A DNA stretch of 64,000 nucleotides from contig RPFO01000629.1 of NCBI GenBank assembly GCA_009746045.1, forward strand, positions 414,301-478,300. The letters are read 5' to 3'. Source of the stretch: Mesostigma viride (lineage: Eukaryota; Streptophyta; Mesostigmatophyceae; Mesostigmatales; Mesostigmataceae). The translations under genes and the position numbers were made by a program. This document shows positions 12,664-22,829 of the stretch, piece after piece (positions within the stretch are counted from its first letter, which is position 1; every line of letters begins with the position of its first letter). The notes beneath the pieces are model-generated. The model made no database searches. It was not told the origin of the DNA and saw only the letters and a list, made by a program, of their open reading frames with translations.

Positions 12664-14429
12664 GCAGATTCCGGCCGCAGTTGTAAAACTTGCAGCCGAA
12701 TTCGAGGACACAGGTGTTATGCTGCTCTTCCGGGACATCTGCAACCGCCTTCTGCTGTCGTCGCAACCACCTCCAGCGGCCTGGCAACACAGTTTTCGCA
12801 CGATGCTGTACAAGAACAAGGGGTCGCCTGCCGACCCCGGCAACTACAGAGGGGTGTGCATTCAAAGTGCCCCCCTCAAGCTTCTTATGCGACTCATCCT
12901 GAACCGCCTGCGCACGGCCCTGGACGGTCACCTCAGCGAGACTCAGCACGGCTTCCGTTCAGGTCGCAACACAGTACAGGCGCTCTTCGCTACTCGCCGA
13001 CTGGTGGAGGAACTGCAACGCCTTCAGCCTGGTGAGTCCCCTTTGCACCTTGTGCTGGTGGACTTCATCAAAGCCTTCGATTCGGTTTTCTGGCCTGCGC
13101 TTTGGGACATCCTCGAGTTGTTCCGGATCCCCCGCCCCCTGATTGCTGTCATCCGCAACATGTATGAAGGGTCCACCACTTCGGTGCGCACTTCTTACGG
13201 GACCACGCCCCCATGCCCTTTACAGAAGGGTGTGTGGCAGGGCTGCGTGCTGTCGCCCTACCTGTTCATTATTGTTGTCGAATACGTAATGATTCAGGCG
13301 CGCAAGCGATTTGCCCGCATCGTGGGCAGGGAACCAGGAGTGCAGGTTGCTAACAAATTCTGGCATGGCGGTGCGGACACGGAGATTCGGCTAGCAGACA
13401 TCATTTACGCAGACGACACCACCCTCTTTGAGGACACTGAGCACTACGTGTAGACATGGCTTGACTGCCTGGCTCTCGAGGCCCGTGCAGTGGGGCTTGA
13501 GGTCAGCAAGAAGACAGAGGCCCTGGCGGTTGGGCTCACCACCTCAGCGCCGCCCCTCTATCTCCTAGACGGCTCTCGAGTCCTGTATCGGGACCGCGTT
13601 AAGCTGCTGGGCAGCCTGCTCCCTAGCTGCGAGGTGGATGTGGACCACCGCATCTCCCTCGCCTGGCACGCTTTACGCCAGTACCGGGCCCTGTGGCGCA
13701 AGCCCCTGGGCAAGATCGAGAAACAGGACCTGTTCAAGGTCCTCGTCCTTCCTGTTCTCACGTATGGCGCCGAGACGTGGACCCTCACCGCCGACCTGGC
13801 CCGCAAGCTGGACGGCGCGGTCACCAGCATGATGCGTTCCATTTTCAGAGTAGGATATGCTGCTCATGTCCGCAATGAGGACCTGTACCAGGGCATGCCC
13901 TATATCACCAGCACAATTAAGCAACGCCGCCTGCAGCTAGTACCTAGGGCACCTAGCTCGCACCAACCAGGTAGACACCTCACGTGGCCCCCCCGCAGGA
14001 CTGCGACCAGCCCAGCCTGGCCGGCACCTCCTGACGTGGGCTGGGCCCAGTGATGTTAGACGCCGCAAGGCCCGCACCTTCAAGGAACAGCTAGTAGAGG
14101 ACATGGGGGGCCTAGGCCTCTCCGTGATTTGGAAGAAGATGATGGACAAGGCCAAGTGGGCCCAGGTCATAGAGGACGAGCCCCCCCCAGTGGGGAAGCG
14201 CCCGCGTGTGCAATCCCGCGGGAGGCACGCTAGATAGCTCCCCCTAGGGCAGCGTGCGGCTGCCTAGATAGATGTTGTAGTTAGAATGTTGTTAGATAGA
14301 TGTAGTATGTAGCCAATGTAGATAGATTAGACCGGTAGGAATGTGTGCACCCATCCATCCATCCATCGGGGTTAATGCTCCGTGACTCCCCAACGGGAGC
14401 ACGAGTCTAATTAATTAATTAATTAATTA
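12664..14429 (+). mobile_element. 5'-truncated LINE (family A) with ORF2 reverse transcriptase
   Basis: The element is bounded by a 12-bp direct repeat, ATACGCATCGCC, at 12652-12663 and 14430-14441. It encodes the LINE reverse transcriptase core: PADPGNYRGVCI, LVDFIKAFDSVFW, GVWQGCVLSPYLF and the catalytic IIYADDTTLF. The C-terminal part has VLPVLTYGAETWTL. The frame has an in-frame TAG at 13451-13453 and loses frame near 14040, so this copy is dead. The 3' UTR has a CATC microsatellite, the hairpin CTCCCCAACGGGAG and an (ATTA)n tail instead of poly(A). No endonuclease or ORF1 is present because the 5' end is missing. Pieces of the same family lie at 31232-33665, 36075-36700 and 37039-37200. 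Confidence 0.92.
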
Positions 14430-14441
14430 ATACGCATCGCC

Positions 14442-14698
14442 AACTGACACCTACAGTCATCCGCAAAAGTTCTCCTTTCCGGGGAGTGATGCAAGCCTGT
14501 CAGATTTGGTACTAGATAAATCATTCGAGATCTGTGTCTCTTATGTCTGAATTGTACCACATCCATCACTTTCACTCAACAAAAAAGTCTATTTGAATGT
14601 GACCAAAAAAAAATGCTGAGACTGGTTTGAATACAAGCACTTTAATAAATAAATAAATAATGTGTAAAATAAATAAACCCATGTACAAACTTTTTTTA
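14442..14698. other. Intergenic, AT-rich, no gene seen
   Basis: This gap lies between the LINE target duplication and the 3' end of the ribosomal protein L3 transcript. It holds A/T runs and AAATAAATAA repeats. No coding or RNA gene is supported. Confidence 0.6.
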
Positions 14699-14703
14699 TT
14701 ACA
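14699..14703 (-). terminator. Candidate TGTAA poly(A) signal of the L3 gene
   Basis: TGTAA on the minus strand lies about 285 bases after the L3 stop codon. TGTAA is the usual poly(A) signal of many chlorophyte algae. Several AATAAA-like words are close by, so the assignment is tentative. Confidence 0.45.
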
Positions 14704-14987
14704 ATTGGTGATGTGCAGGAATAAAGAGCATGAAGACATGGTAGGCATGGCAGCGGTGCAAGCAAACTCGTAAAGAGCAGCTAAGCGCACATACCAGTGG
14801 CCAAGCAGGTATCAAGAACCCTGCCCACATCTTGCAGTGCTCACCCACACTTGGTGCGCACAGAGCGGCCAAAAGCCAGGACAGAGACTGTCCTTGCCTC
14901 ACAACCGCATCTGCAGCAACAACAAGCAGGGCTCCTAGCACGCCACAATACAAAGACAGCGTCCTTGACTCCACAAATGCATGTAAT

Positions 14988-16427
14988 CTATGCCTTGACG
15001 CGACCAAAGGTCTTGATCTTCTCCTCGGCAGTCTGGAAGCGGCCATGGCCGAACTTGGACGAGGTATCGATGAACTTGAGCTTGATCTCCTCCAGGGCAT
15101 TGCGCTTGGTCTGCTTGTACATCGTACGGCGCAGGGTGACCACACGCTTCTTGGGGCCCAGGATGCCTCCCTTGACAATGATGTAATCGTTCTTGATGAT
15201 GCCGTAGTGGGGGAAGCCACCCATCGGGGTGATGGGCTTGTCGGTCTGGTCAAACTCGGTCGTGGCCTTGTGGCTGTCCGTGTCCGCCTTGCCAATCTTG
15301 TAGATCTTCTTGTTGATCTCCGTGCGGTGGTGGTAACCCTGCTGACCCGCACGGGCGACAGACCACGAAACACGCGACGGGTGCCACGCACCGATGCAAG
15401 CCACCTTGCGCAGACCACGATGGGTCTTGCGAGGCAGACGGGAAACGCCCCAACGGGACACCACACCCTGGTAGCCCTTACCCTTGGTGACACCGATAAC
15501 ATCGATCATCTCGTTCTGAGCAAAAACGGCCTCGACGGGGACGGCCTTCTCGAACAGCTCGTAGGCAAAGTCCACCTTGGCTGGCACCTCGCCACCGTTC
15601 ACCTGGATTTCCATCAGGTGGGCCTTCTTCTGCTTCAGGTTGGGCACCTTGCGGACCTGGGTGTGCGCCAGGATACGGATAACGCTGCTGTACTTCTTCA
15701 GGCGCTCCAGAGACTCCAGCAGCTCCTTGTCGTTCTCAACCTTCTTGGCATACTTGGTGAAGGCCTTCTTCTTCGACTTGTACCAGTTCTTGTAGAAGCG
15801 GCGCCTGACCTCGTCGTTCAGGTGCTTGGCCCAGACGGTACCGACGGTCTTCAGACCGCCGGTGGTCTTGGCGTAGCCGGTCACGCCGACAACGATCATG
15901 GCGGGCACCTCGATGATGGTGACAGCCTCGCAAGTCTCCTTCTTGTGCAGCTCTGAGAACGACAACACGCATTGCCACGGGAAAACGGGGTAAGGGTTAG
16001 ACTATGAGCGGCGCAGTCCAAGCCCTCGAAAATGTAACGAAAAGCATGTACGCATTTCTTGGCCCCGAACGAGGGTCTACGTACTCGAGCCAGGCTTGTC
16101 GACCTCGCGCAGGATGTGGGTCATGCCGGCCTTGAAGCCCATGAAGGCAGTCAGATGGGGCTTCTGAGTCCGGTCATCCTTGGGAAAGCTCTTCACTGCA
16201 AGCATACCAACCGGGGCATAATGTGGTTTCAAAACACGGTAAGACGGGTATCTCTGACTTGGAGGCCATGGCTCGCGACAGAAACGAGTACAAACAAAAG
16301 CGGAAAACGAGTACAGACAAATGCATAAAGAACTACATTAACCTTTTCCGCGCATCCTCTTTGCCCTCTTCTTGGGCAAGAATCCCAGGGAACCACATCG
16401 TGGGTGTTCGAACTTGCGGTGCGACAT
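14988..16427 (-). CDS. RPL3: 60S ribosomal protein L3 (uL3)
   Basis: Three minus-strand exons, 16343-16427, 16085-16195 and 14988-15952, splice at GT-AG sites and give 386 aa, the usual eukaryotic length. The protein starts [20 protein letters not shown], continues [15 protein letters not shown] and [13 protein letters not shown], and the third exon opens with [14 protein letters not shown]. It contains the strongly conserved [14 protein letters not shown] and [12 protein letters not shown], and ends [10 protein letters not shown]. uL3 is one of the first proteins assembled onto the large subunit and reaches towards the peptidyl-transferase centre. Its start is fixed by the conserved N-terminus. 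The TA at 16342-16339 follows a normal GTTAAT donor. It is transcribed away from the transferase gene at 17629. No sign of damage was seen. Confidence 0.97.
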
Positions 16428-17628
16428 GGTTGCCGCTCCGTTGCAACACGGACAGAGGCCTTCCTGCGTGCTCGCGCGTTCCTTTTCACCTTGCCTCGCC
16501 GTGTCCACCGCCAATCGACTGGCGCGGCGGGGGACGGGGCGGCGGCTGTCCCGCCATGCGCGATAGCGCGCGGAATGACATCCAAAAGGGAAAGGGGGGC
16601 CGGTGGAACCGCATGGGCAATTATTATGTACCCGAATGCCCGGTAGGCCGGTACTGGTCGCCGGTCGGGTGTAGTTGTTGTTGTTGATGCCCACGCCGCA
16701 CATGCTCGGGTGTTGTACAGCGGAGTTGCAGGTAAGTAGCGGTACTTTCCGGGAACCGACAACAACTAGGTACTATGTAGGTACTCTGCGATGAGCGGAC
16801 GTGACGGCAGCATGTAACGGCGTAGTCTTTGGGAGTTGTTGTTGTTTACTTGAATTATCGTAGTCGGATCCTGGTCGGATGGCGATGGCATCAAGCGGTT
16901 GTCGAATGTCGAGTCATCGTACTTGAGTACATACATGATGTAGCACATGAGCCAATTGAGCCTACTGTACATAGAAGACTGTTGACAAGCTATATCATTT
17001 ATATTTATCCGGCCAGTAATTTTCACAGGCAAAATCACGTGACCACTGACCGCGTCCCGAAAAATGACTATTCCAGCACCACCCACAAGCGCCAAGACCA
17101 CTAGAGGTAGGATAGAAAGTACCGCCGTGCGGAATATTTGTGCAGGTCCGATGCTAGGTACTTCCTAGCCAGCCATATTCATGTTCTTGACATCACCTAA
17201 ACATTGTATGCCGAGCTCACGCATTTGCTCCGTTACTCGACACGAAGGGGTGGAGAGGTTCCAGAGCGCCAAATGTTGCTAGGATTGCCTGGGAGCTGGG
17301 AGTTGCTTCACTCCTCCTGCCTATTACAGGGATTGATGCTGTGACGTATTTGTTCGTTGGCTTCTCGCTAGCATGATGCTACATAAAAGACAAGGCCGAC
17401 GCGGTTATGAAAAATCGGTGGACATCCACAAAACGGACATCCACTCAAGTCCATATCCGCAGGACTGGATCAACGGGAGGGTTGAAGAATATGGCGGAAA
17501 CAACGCCCTAATGTTGCACCAGAGATCCCATGTAAAATCGTGACACCGGTCTTGGCGCTTCTCATCGACAACATGCCTCCGGCTAGCCCGCTTCCCGCGA
17601 TGCTGCACGAGGCGTTGCAGGCCGGGCT
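16428..17628. other. Shared upstream region of two divergent genes
   Basis: About 1.2 kb separates the L3 start codon (minus) from the transferase reading frame (plus). It should hold both promoters and the L3 5' leader. The first roughly 150 bases before L3 are GC-rich and the rest is mixed. No clear TATA box or conserved operator was identified. The transferase may start upstream of 17629 within this stretch. Confidence 0.5.
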
Positions 17629-18999
17629 TTGTTTAGCTGCCAAGGCGGTAACGACCACCACGAACAGCGTACATATCAAATGGCGCGAGCATTCGCAGCC
17701 TTCTCTCCTGGGTCGCCAGTTCCAGATATTGCTTATCAATGGCGAGACTTCCGGCGTTGTCGTCGGGCGCGGCTGCGTGGAAACAGAGCACGAGCTCGCC
17801 AGCATCCGCTCCTTCTTCCTCCCCAGCGGGCGGGACTTCGTGGCTATCGTCTCACCGTCAAGCGGGCCAGGCGTCGCAGTCGCGTTCCCTTTCAGCACAC
17901 CGCCCCCCCCCCAGTGGAGGGCCTCCCCCCCCAAATCTACATCGGTACGAGCCACTTCCCGCTGCATCCGCACCAGCTGGTGTACGCTCCGTCCGAGTAC
18001 CTGTGGACCGACTGCTGGGACGCACCCTTCTGGCGGGCCCTCTTCCGCGTGTCCTTGTTCTGCCTGCCCTCCGACAACCGCGGCTGCGTGCTGGTGCCCA
18101 ACCCACGCATGCGCTTCATCGTGCGGCTGCACCCTGCAGGGTGCGACGCCAGCACAGCCCCTGCCAGTTCATCCACGCACCTTCCCCCCTCCCCTCCCAC
18201 TTCCACATCCCCGCAACCTAGCGAGGGCCTCGCTGCCCGTCCATACGAGCGTGGCCATCCGGATGACGGTATCACGCATCCTCATGGTCCCATGGCTTGC
18301 AGGGGCCCACCAGGGGTGGCCAGCCATAGTACTTCTAGCAACTCCCACGGTGACGGCCATTGGTTCCGTAGTGGCAAGCTGCGCAAGCATAAGCGCACGT
18401 TCACGCTGTCGGTGGATCGCGACTTTGCGGGCGCGCTGGTGGCCACCGCGCGTCACCACGAGGAGCACAAGGGCTCCACCTGGCTCACCCAGGAGTGCGT
18501 GGCCATGCTGGTGCGCATGCATGATGACCCCGTCGCGTCCGGTGACGTACAATGGGCGGTTTTTGAGCTGTGGGATAAAGTCACGGGGGCGCTCGCGGCT
18601 GTCAGCATCGGTTTTGCGAGGGGCCGCGCGTTCCATGACGTGACCGCGTGCACGTTTACCCGCGACCACCGCAGCGCGGGGCGCGTGCTGCTGCGCGTGC
18701 AGGGGCACCTGCTGGAGCGTGCAGGGTACACCCTGTGGTATCTGGGCTTCCAGGTGGACTACATGGCCGAGCTGTGCAAGCATGGAGGGTGCCAGGTGGG
18801 CCGCCAGCAGTTTCTGCAGCTGTGGGACGATTGCCAGCTGCCATGTGGCTCGTGCGCGGATGCGGGTGGCCCCCATGACTACTGGGCTAATGTGCTGGCT
18901 TTGGTGAAGAATGGGGCTGCGTTGGTGATGCCCCACCAGCAGGCAGGTGGCTCACAAGCAGCCTCAGCATCCAACAGGGAAGGCTTGGTTTTTGCTTAG
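17629..18999 (+). CDS. Leucyl/phenylalanyl-tRNA-protein transferase-like protein
   Basis: The C-terminal 200 residues align by eye with bacterial Aat: RTFTLSVDRDFAGAL, then GSTWLTQECVAMLVRMHD, a GALAAVSIGFARGRAFHDV strand, and GYTLWYLGFQVDYMAELC before the final helix. Aat moves Leu or Phe from tRNA to N-terminal Arg or Lys of proteins, marking them for degradation; plants and algae have nuclear homologues whose site of action is less clear. The N-terminal 130 residues are Arg/Pro-rich and not recognisable, so the true start may be different or spliced. A Pro/Ser/Thr-rich stretch near residues 180-260 could be an unspliced intron or a linker. The stop is at 18997-18999. Family call good, gene ends uncertain. 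Confidence 0.7.
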   Translation: MFSCQGGNDHHEQRTYQMARAFAAFSPGSPVPDIAYQWRDFRRCRRARLRGNRARARQHPLLLPPQRAGLRGYRLTVKRARRRSRVPFQHTAPPPVEGLPPQIYIGTSHFPLHPHQLVYAPSEYLWTDCWDAPFWRALFRVSLFCLPSDNRGCVLVPNPRMRFIVRLHPAGCDASTAPASSSTHLPPSPPTSTSPQPSEGLAARPYERGHPDDGITHPHGPMACRGPPGVASHSTSSNSHGDGHWFRSGKLRKHKRTFTLSVDRDFAGALVATARHHEEHKGSTWLTQECVAMLVRMHDDPVASGDVQWAVFELWDKVTGALAAVSIGFARGRAFHDVTACTFTRDHRSAGRVLLRVQGHLLERAGYTLWYLGFQVDYMAELCKHGGCQVGRQQFLQLWDDCQLPCGSCADAGGPHDYWANVLALVKNGAALVMPHQQAGGSQAASASNREGLVFA

Positions 19000-19254
19000 C
19001 TTGTGGTACAAATGGGGCAACTATTTGTATAAATCATGCAGGTAGGTGCTCAGTGCTCGCATAATTATATCAGCCACATTCTATTGATAGCCTCCTGCCT
19101 AACAACGGCCCATCAAGGGCCCCCGGCCACTGCAGATGCTGAAGCTGGCCGTTGCAGCGGCCATATTGCCTTGTCAATGTGGACACAAGAATGTGCAAGA
19201 CAGCGAAGACAACTGTTAGATCACGCATGCATGCGGGGACCTGAGGGCACATTA

Positions 19255-19450
19255 GTTAATTAGTTAATTAATTAATTAAGAACATAACTCCGTTGGGAGC
19301 TTATGTAACACATAGCCCCGAGACCTGGGGCATATGGTTTCTAATAAATTCTGAGCTACAACCTGCAGGTGGGGGGATGTAAACCGCCACCTACTCTGGG
19401 TGCAGAAGGTGCACCTGCACCACCATGATGTATCATACCTAAAAGGCCTG
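19255..19450 (-). repeat. LINE family C 3' tail
   Basis: A (TTAA)n tract is followed by AACATAACTCCGTTGGGAGC and ATGTAACACATAGCCCC. This matches the 3' ends at 35805 and 61264, read on the minus strand. No coding part remains here. It contains a TGTAA on the plus strand that could serve the upstream transferase gene. Confidence 0.75.
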
Positions 19451-19469
19451 GCATGGGGTGTCCAGGAGA

Positions 19470-19578
19470 TTATTATTAATTAATTAATTAAACTCGTGCT
19501 CCCGTTGGGGAGTCACGGAGCATTGACCCCGATGGATGGATGGATGGGTGCACGCAATCCTACCGGTCTAAGCTATCT
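19470..19578 (-). repeat. LINE family A 3' tail
   Basis: The tract ATTAATTAATTAA is followed by CTCGTGCTCCCGTTGGGGAG and a (GATG)n run, the reverse complement of the 3' end at 14330-14429. The neighbouring chromovirus begins just past it, so the LINE tail was probably there first. Confidence 0.85.
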
Positions 19579-19583
19579 ACAGG

Positions 19584-20287
19584 TGTAACGACTAAAAATG
19601 TTGTGTTTGCAACAGCCTCAGTTTCAACATTGATGTGAAAAGATCTTTATACCTGGGTTGGAGTCGCGACAGATAACTTCACGTCCAGAGAAGCAATGAA
19701 GATGGATCTTCAACAGTTAAGGGAATGAGTCCCCACCCTTGTTAGACACAACAGACAATGTTATATCCAAGTCGACTATCTGTTGAAGTTATAGTTGACT
19801 TTTCGCGAGGGTTGTTTGATTGATGAAACAAGGAATCCCTTGAATTACACCATAGCTTAGCTTTCTTACACGCACACGTCTCCAGCCGCCACAAGCTGGA
19901 TAAAAAGTCATCATGCACGCAGGGTCGGCTCAGCCCTAACTCGGAAGGACCAATCAGAAGTGAGGATCACTCAAGATAAGATCTTAGCTTCCAAATCCTC
20001 AACACAACACAAAGCCAGCACATACGAAATCTCCATGACCTGGAACCAGATCCACCAGGTACAACGGTATTAAAGAGAATCTATGACTGACTGAACGAAA
20101 CCATGCAAAGTACCCTACGTGGATCAGGCCACGACCAATGAGGGTAGAACAATAATCTCAGCAGATCTCAGCAGGCCCAATATCCATTAGACGTCGAAGC
20201 CTCCTAACTTCCCAAATAATTGTCCTAAAGAACTCATAATCAGATCAAGCAGTAGGAAAACTTTGGATGTAACATTTGGTTGTTACA
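19584..20287 (-). repeat. 3' LTR of the chromovirus
   Basis: This repeat matches 28905-29602 and ends at the target duplication. A purine tract, GAGGGGGAGATA on the minus strand, adjoins its inner edge and fits a polypurine tract, which identifies it as the 3' LTR. Confidence 0.93.
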
Positions 20288-20300
20288 TATCTCCCCCTCA
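20288..20300 (-). promoter_or_regulatory. Polypurine tract of the chromovirus
   Basis: The minus-strand sequence TTGAGGGGGAGATA lies directly against the 3' LTR. Such tracts prime plus-strand synthesis in LTR elements. Confidence 0.7.
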
Positions 20301-20669
20301 AAACAGGAACTCCCAGTTCCTAGAAGCCAAGAAGAATAAAACAACAACCTTCACAAAACAACACAACAATAAACAGGAAGTCCACCACCTCTTGGGACAA
20401 GCAAGTGGGTTTTTACATCCCCAAAGGGGCCTCCTATCTCAATATCATCTGATCATGGTCAACCCTGAATAAGACAATTTCACCCACTGATGAAATGTCA
20501 TCAAGTGACTAACACACAGGCAACCATGCCTGGATAATACAACTGCAAGACTGTCAGGAACTCAGAACTGTCATTACTGGAAATCTGGACTGGACATCAG
20601 AACTGGCCTCCTCCATTCTGGATCCCCACCTCACTCCACAGCCCCATCTCCAACCATCCTGGAAACCCT

Positions 20670-21955
20670 TCACAAAGTGAACCAATCCCCCTTCTTCGTG
20701 TCCTTCCCCCTCGTTCCAAACACTGGGAAATGCTCCACCATGGACACCAGATCGGGCCAGTTCCTGCTGACCTGAATGGCCATGCAAGTCTCAGCAGCCT
20801 TGCCCAACTCAGCTGAAAACCTACTGCACTGGGCAGGATAGGTCAGGGTAACCACAGCCTGTCGGAGGGGGTCGAAGACCCAGCCACTGGCAGTCTTATG
20901 GCGACATAGCCAACTGCTATAGGCCCACCACAGCTGTAGAAAGGCCTTGATAGGCCCCCACCTGGCCCCCAAGATGGGCACCAGCACTCTCAAGGGCGTG
21001 AGCCTGGCTCTCAGCTCGTTAGGGAACTTTGGTAACTGCAGCCCCACGAAGACCGTGCTGTCCTTGTGTGGAAAACATGACATCACAGAGCAGCTGGACG
21101 ACGGAGTCATGTCAAACTCTCCCTGCCTGACAGCTTGCTCTAGCAGCTCAGTATAGGTCCAGGGGAATAACCAACTGGCTGGAGCTCTGCAAGGGCGAGT
21201 CTCAGATCACTGGGCAGAGCTGCCATCAGGTCCTGGCCCTCCACCGGCCTCATGTCAAACGAAGGCCACGGGTACACTGCAAAGACGGTGTGCATAATAT
21301 ACGCCACCATGGGTGAACCAATCTCACAAAGACTGGGGGGAAGACAGTCCAGGGCCAACTCTACCATACTCTCGGGTACTAGTTCACCCTCCTCCACCAC
21401 TGTCTGGTCGAGGGCCTTCATGGCTGTGTACAAGGATTTACACCACTCGCACTGGTCAGGGGCACATTTACGGTGGTCCAAGTACTGCTCCACCTGTTTT
21501 GTTGGGACAACGGACCTGGGCAAGTGTACCACCACCTTAGGGGGCGGAGGAGCCTCCGTAGAGGAGGGAACTGAGGCCACCATGGTGGGGATAGCCTCCT
21601 GAGCTACCTGGGCCTCCGAGGCTGCAGGCATAGCAGAACCCACAAGTGGAAGGTGCCCAGCCCTCAAATGTTCTGCCATCTGAGTAACCAAACCCTCCAC
21701 ATGAGCCAACCTTGATATAAGGGCCCCGTGACGCTGATCGTGCCGCTGCTGATCATGTACCATACGCTGGAACAGGTTGAGAAAATGGGCTTCCACAAAC
21801 CCAGGGTCTTCCTGGAGCGAAGTACCTGGGGCTCTGGGGCCAGCGTAGTCGTGCTGAAAGACATACGTAGCCCTCACGTCCTCGTGGAGTTGGGCAGGTG
21901 GCCTGGGTGTCCCCTCAGGATGGGAGTCTGCCATGGCTGGCAACCACAGACACAC
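20670..21955 (-). pseudogene. Extra coding region after the chromodomain
   Basis: Sense-strand coding sequence lies between the chromodomain and the 3' LTR, where simple chromoviruses have only non-coding DNA. The beginning is rich in charged and helix-forming residues (LISRLAHVEGLVTQMAEHL suggests a coiled coil), followed by a Pro/Ala/Ser linker and a Trp-rich globular part. No envelope-type signal peptide or membrane anchor was seen. It is treated as part of a fossil element with unknown function. Confidence 0.55.
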
Positions 21956-21982
21956 AGCACCGCAAAGAGGCGTTAGCAGTGC

Positions 21983-22215
21983 TCACTGGGAGCTATGAAG
22001 GGGAGCACTCTGCTCAGAGCCCATGACATACCACTCAGGCAAGGTGATCCCATGACGCTGACAATAATCTAGTACAGCAGAGTGACTATTGGTGAGATCA
22101 GACAACCACAGCCACGTAGCAGTCACCTCTAGCTCTCCCTTCCAGTGTACCTTAAACTGCAGCTGTTTAGTACGACCTTTCCCCTTCACCCTGTGAGCCA
22201 ACAACCGCTCCACTT
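21983..22215 (-). pseudogene. Chromodomain of the chromovirus
   Basis: VERLLAHRVKGKGRTKQLQF followed by KVHWKGELEVTATWLWLSDL is a chromodomain, a histone-tail binding module that steers integration in chromoviruses. It is separated from the integrase by the MITE at 22234-22820. Confidence 0.8.
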
Positions 22216-22233
22216 CATAGATCTTCTCCCCCT

Positions 22234-22820
22234 GGGTGGTCCCACGCGGAATGGGGTAGATTTTTGCAAGAAAAAAACGCTAGTTTCAATCGTCCGAAAA
22301 ACGGACATTGCGCCGAAATTCTTGCCGAAAAATTTGCAGCCGAGCGAATTTTCTGCCGGCCGGAAAGGGTCTCTCTGCAGCTAGACCCTTCGCAAATCGT
22401 GCGAAATCGCGCAAAATTTGCTGAAATTGACCAAAACCAGGCCAAAAAAGTGTAAAATCATGCGAAATCTTGAAAATTTTGCTGAAATTGACCAAAAACC
22501 GACCAAAAAAGTGCGAATTCATGCAAAAAAGTTCGATTGTAAAAAAATTGCGACATGTAAAAAATGCGTGAATTCATGCGAAAATTTTCAAAGGGTCTCT
22601 CTGCAGCTAGACCCCGTTCGTGTAAAATTATTCCAAATCCTGTGAAATCGTGTGAAATTGTGTGAAATTGTGCGAAAATCGTGCGAAAATCACGCGAAAT
22701 TGTGCAAAATTTTGCGGGCGTTCTCAAATCGCCAGAAAAAATTTCGAAACGGAAAGTCGAAAACAGCGTTTTTTTCTTGCAAAATGCGCGAAAAACTACC
22801 CCATTCGGCGTGGGACCACC
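22234..22820. mobile_element. 587-bp MITE inside the chromovirus
   Basis: The ends are inverted repeats: GGTGGTCCCACGC.GAATGGGG on the left and its complement on the right. Each is followed by a GCAAGAAAAAAACGCT-type subterminal match. A 5-bp direct repeat, CCCCT, flanks the element at 22229-22233 and 22821-22825. The interior is AT-rich, non-coding and built of short GTGCGAAAT-like words. Two copies of an imperfect palindrome, GGGTCTCTCTGCAGCTAGACCC, lie near 22367 and 22593. The superfamily is not clear. Confidence 0.8.
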
Positions 22821-22829
22821 CCCCTCTGA

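Noticed and set aside
14797-15956. Plus-strand open frames opposite ribosomal protein L3
   Set aside because: They are antisense shadows of a highly conserved, GC-rich gene.
20670-21955. Envelope gene of a retrovirus-like element
   Set aside because: The region is in the right place, but no signal peptide, transmembrane segment or Cys-rich ectodomain was seen.
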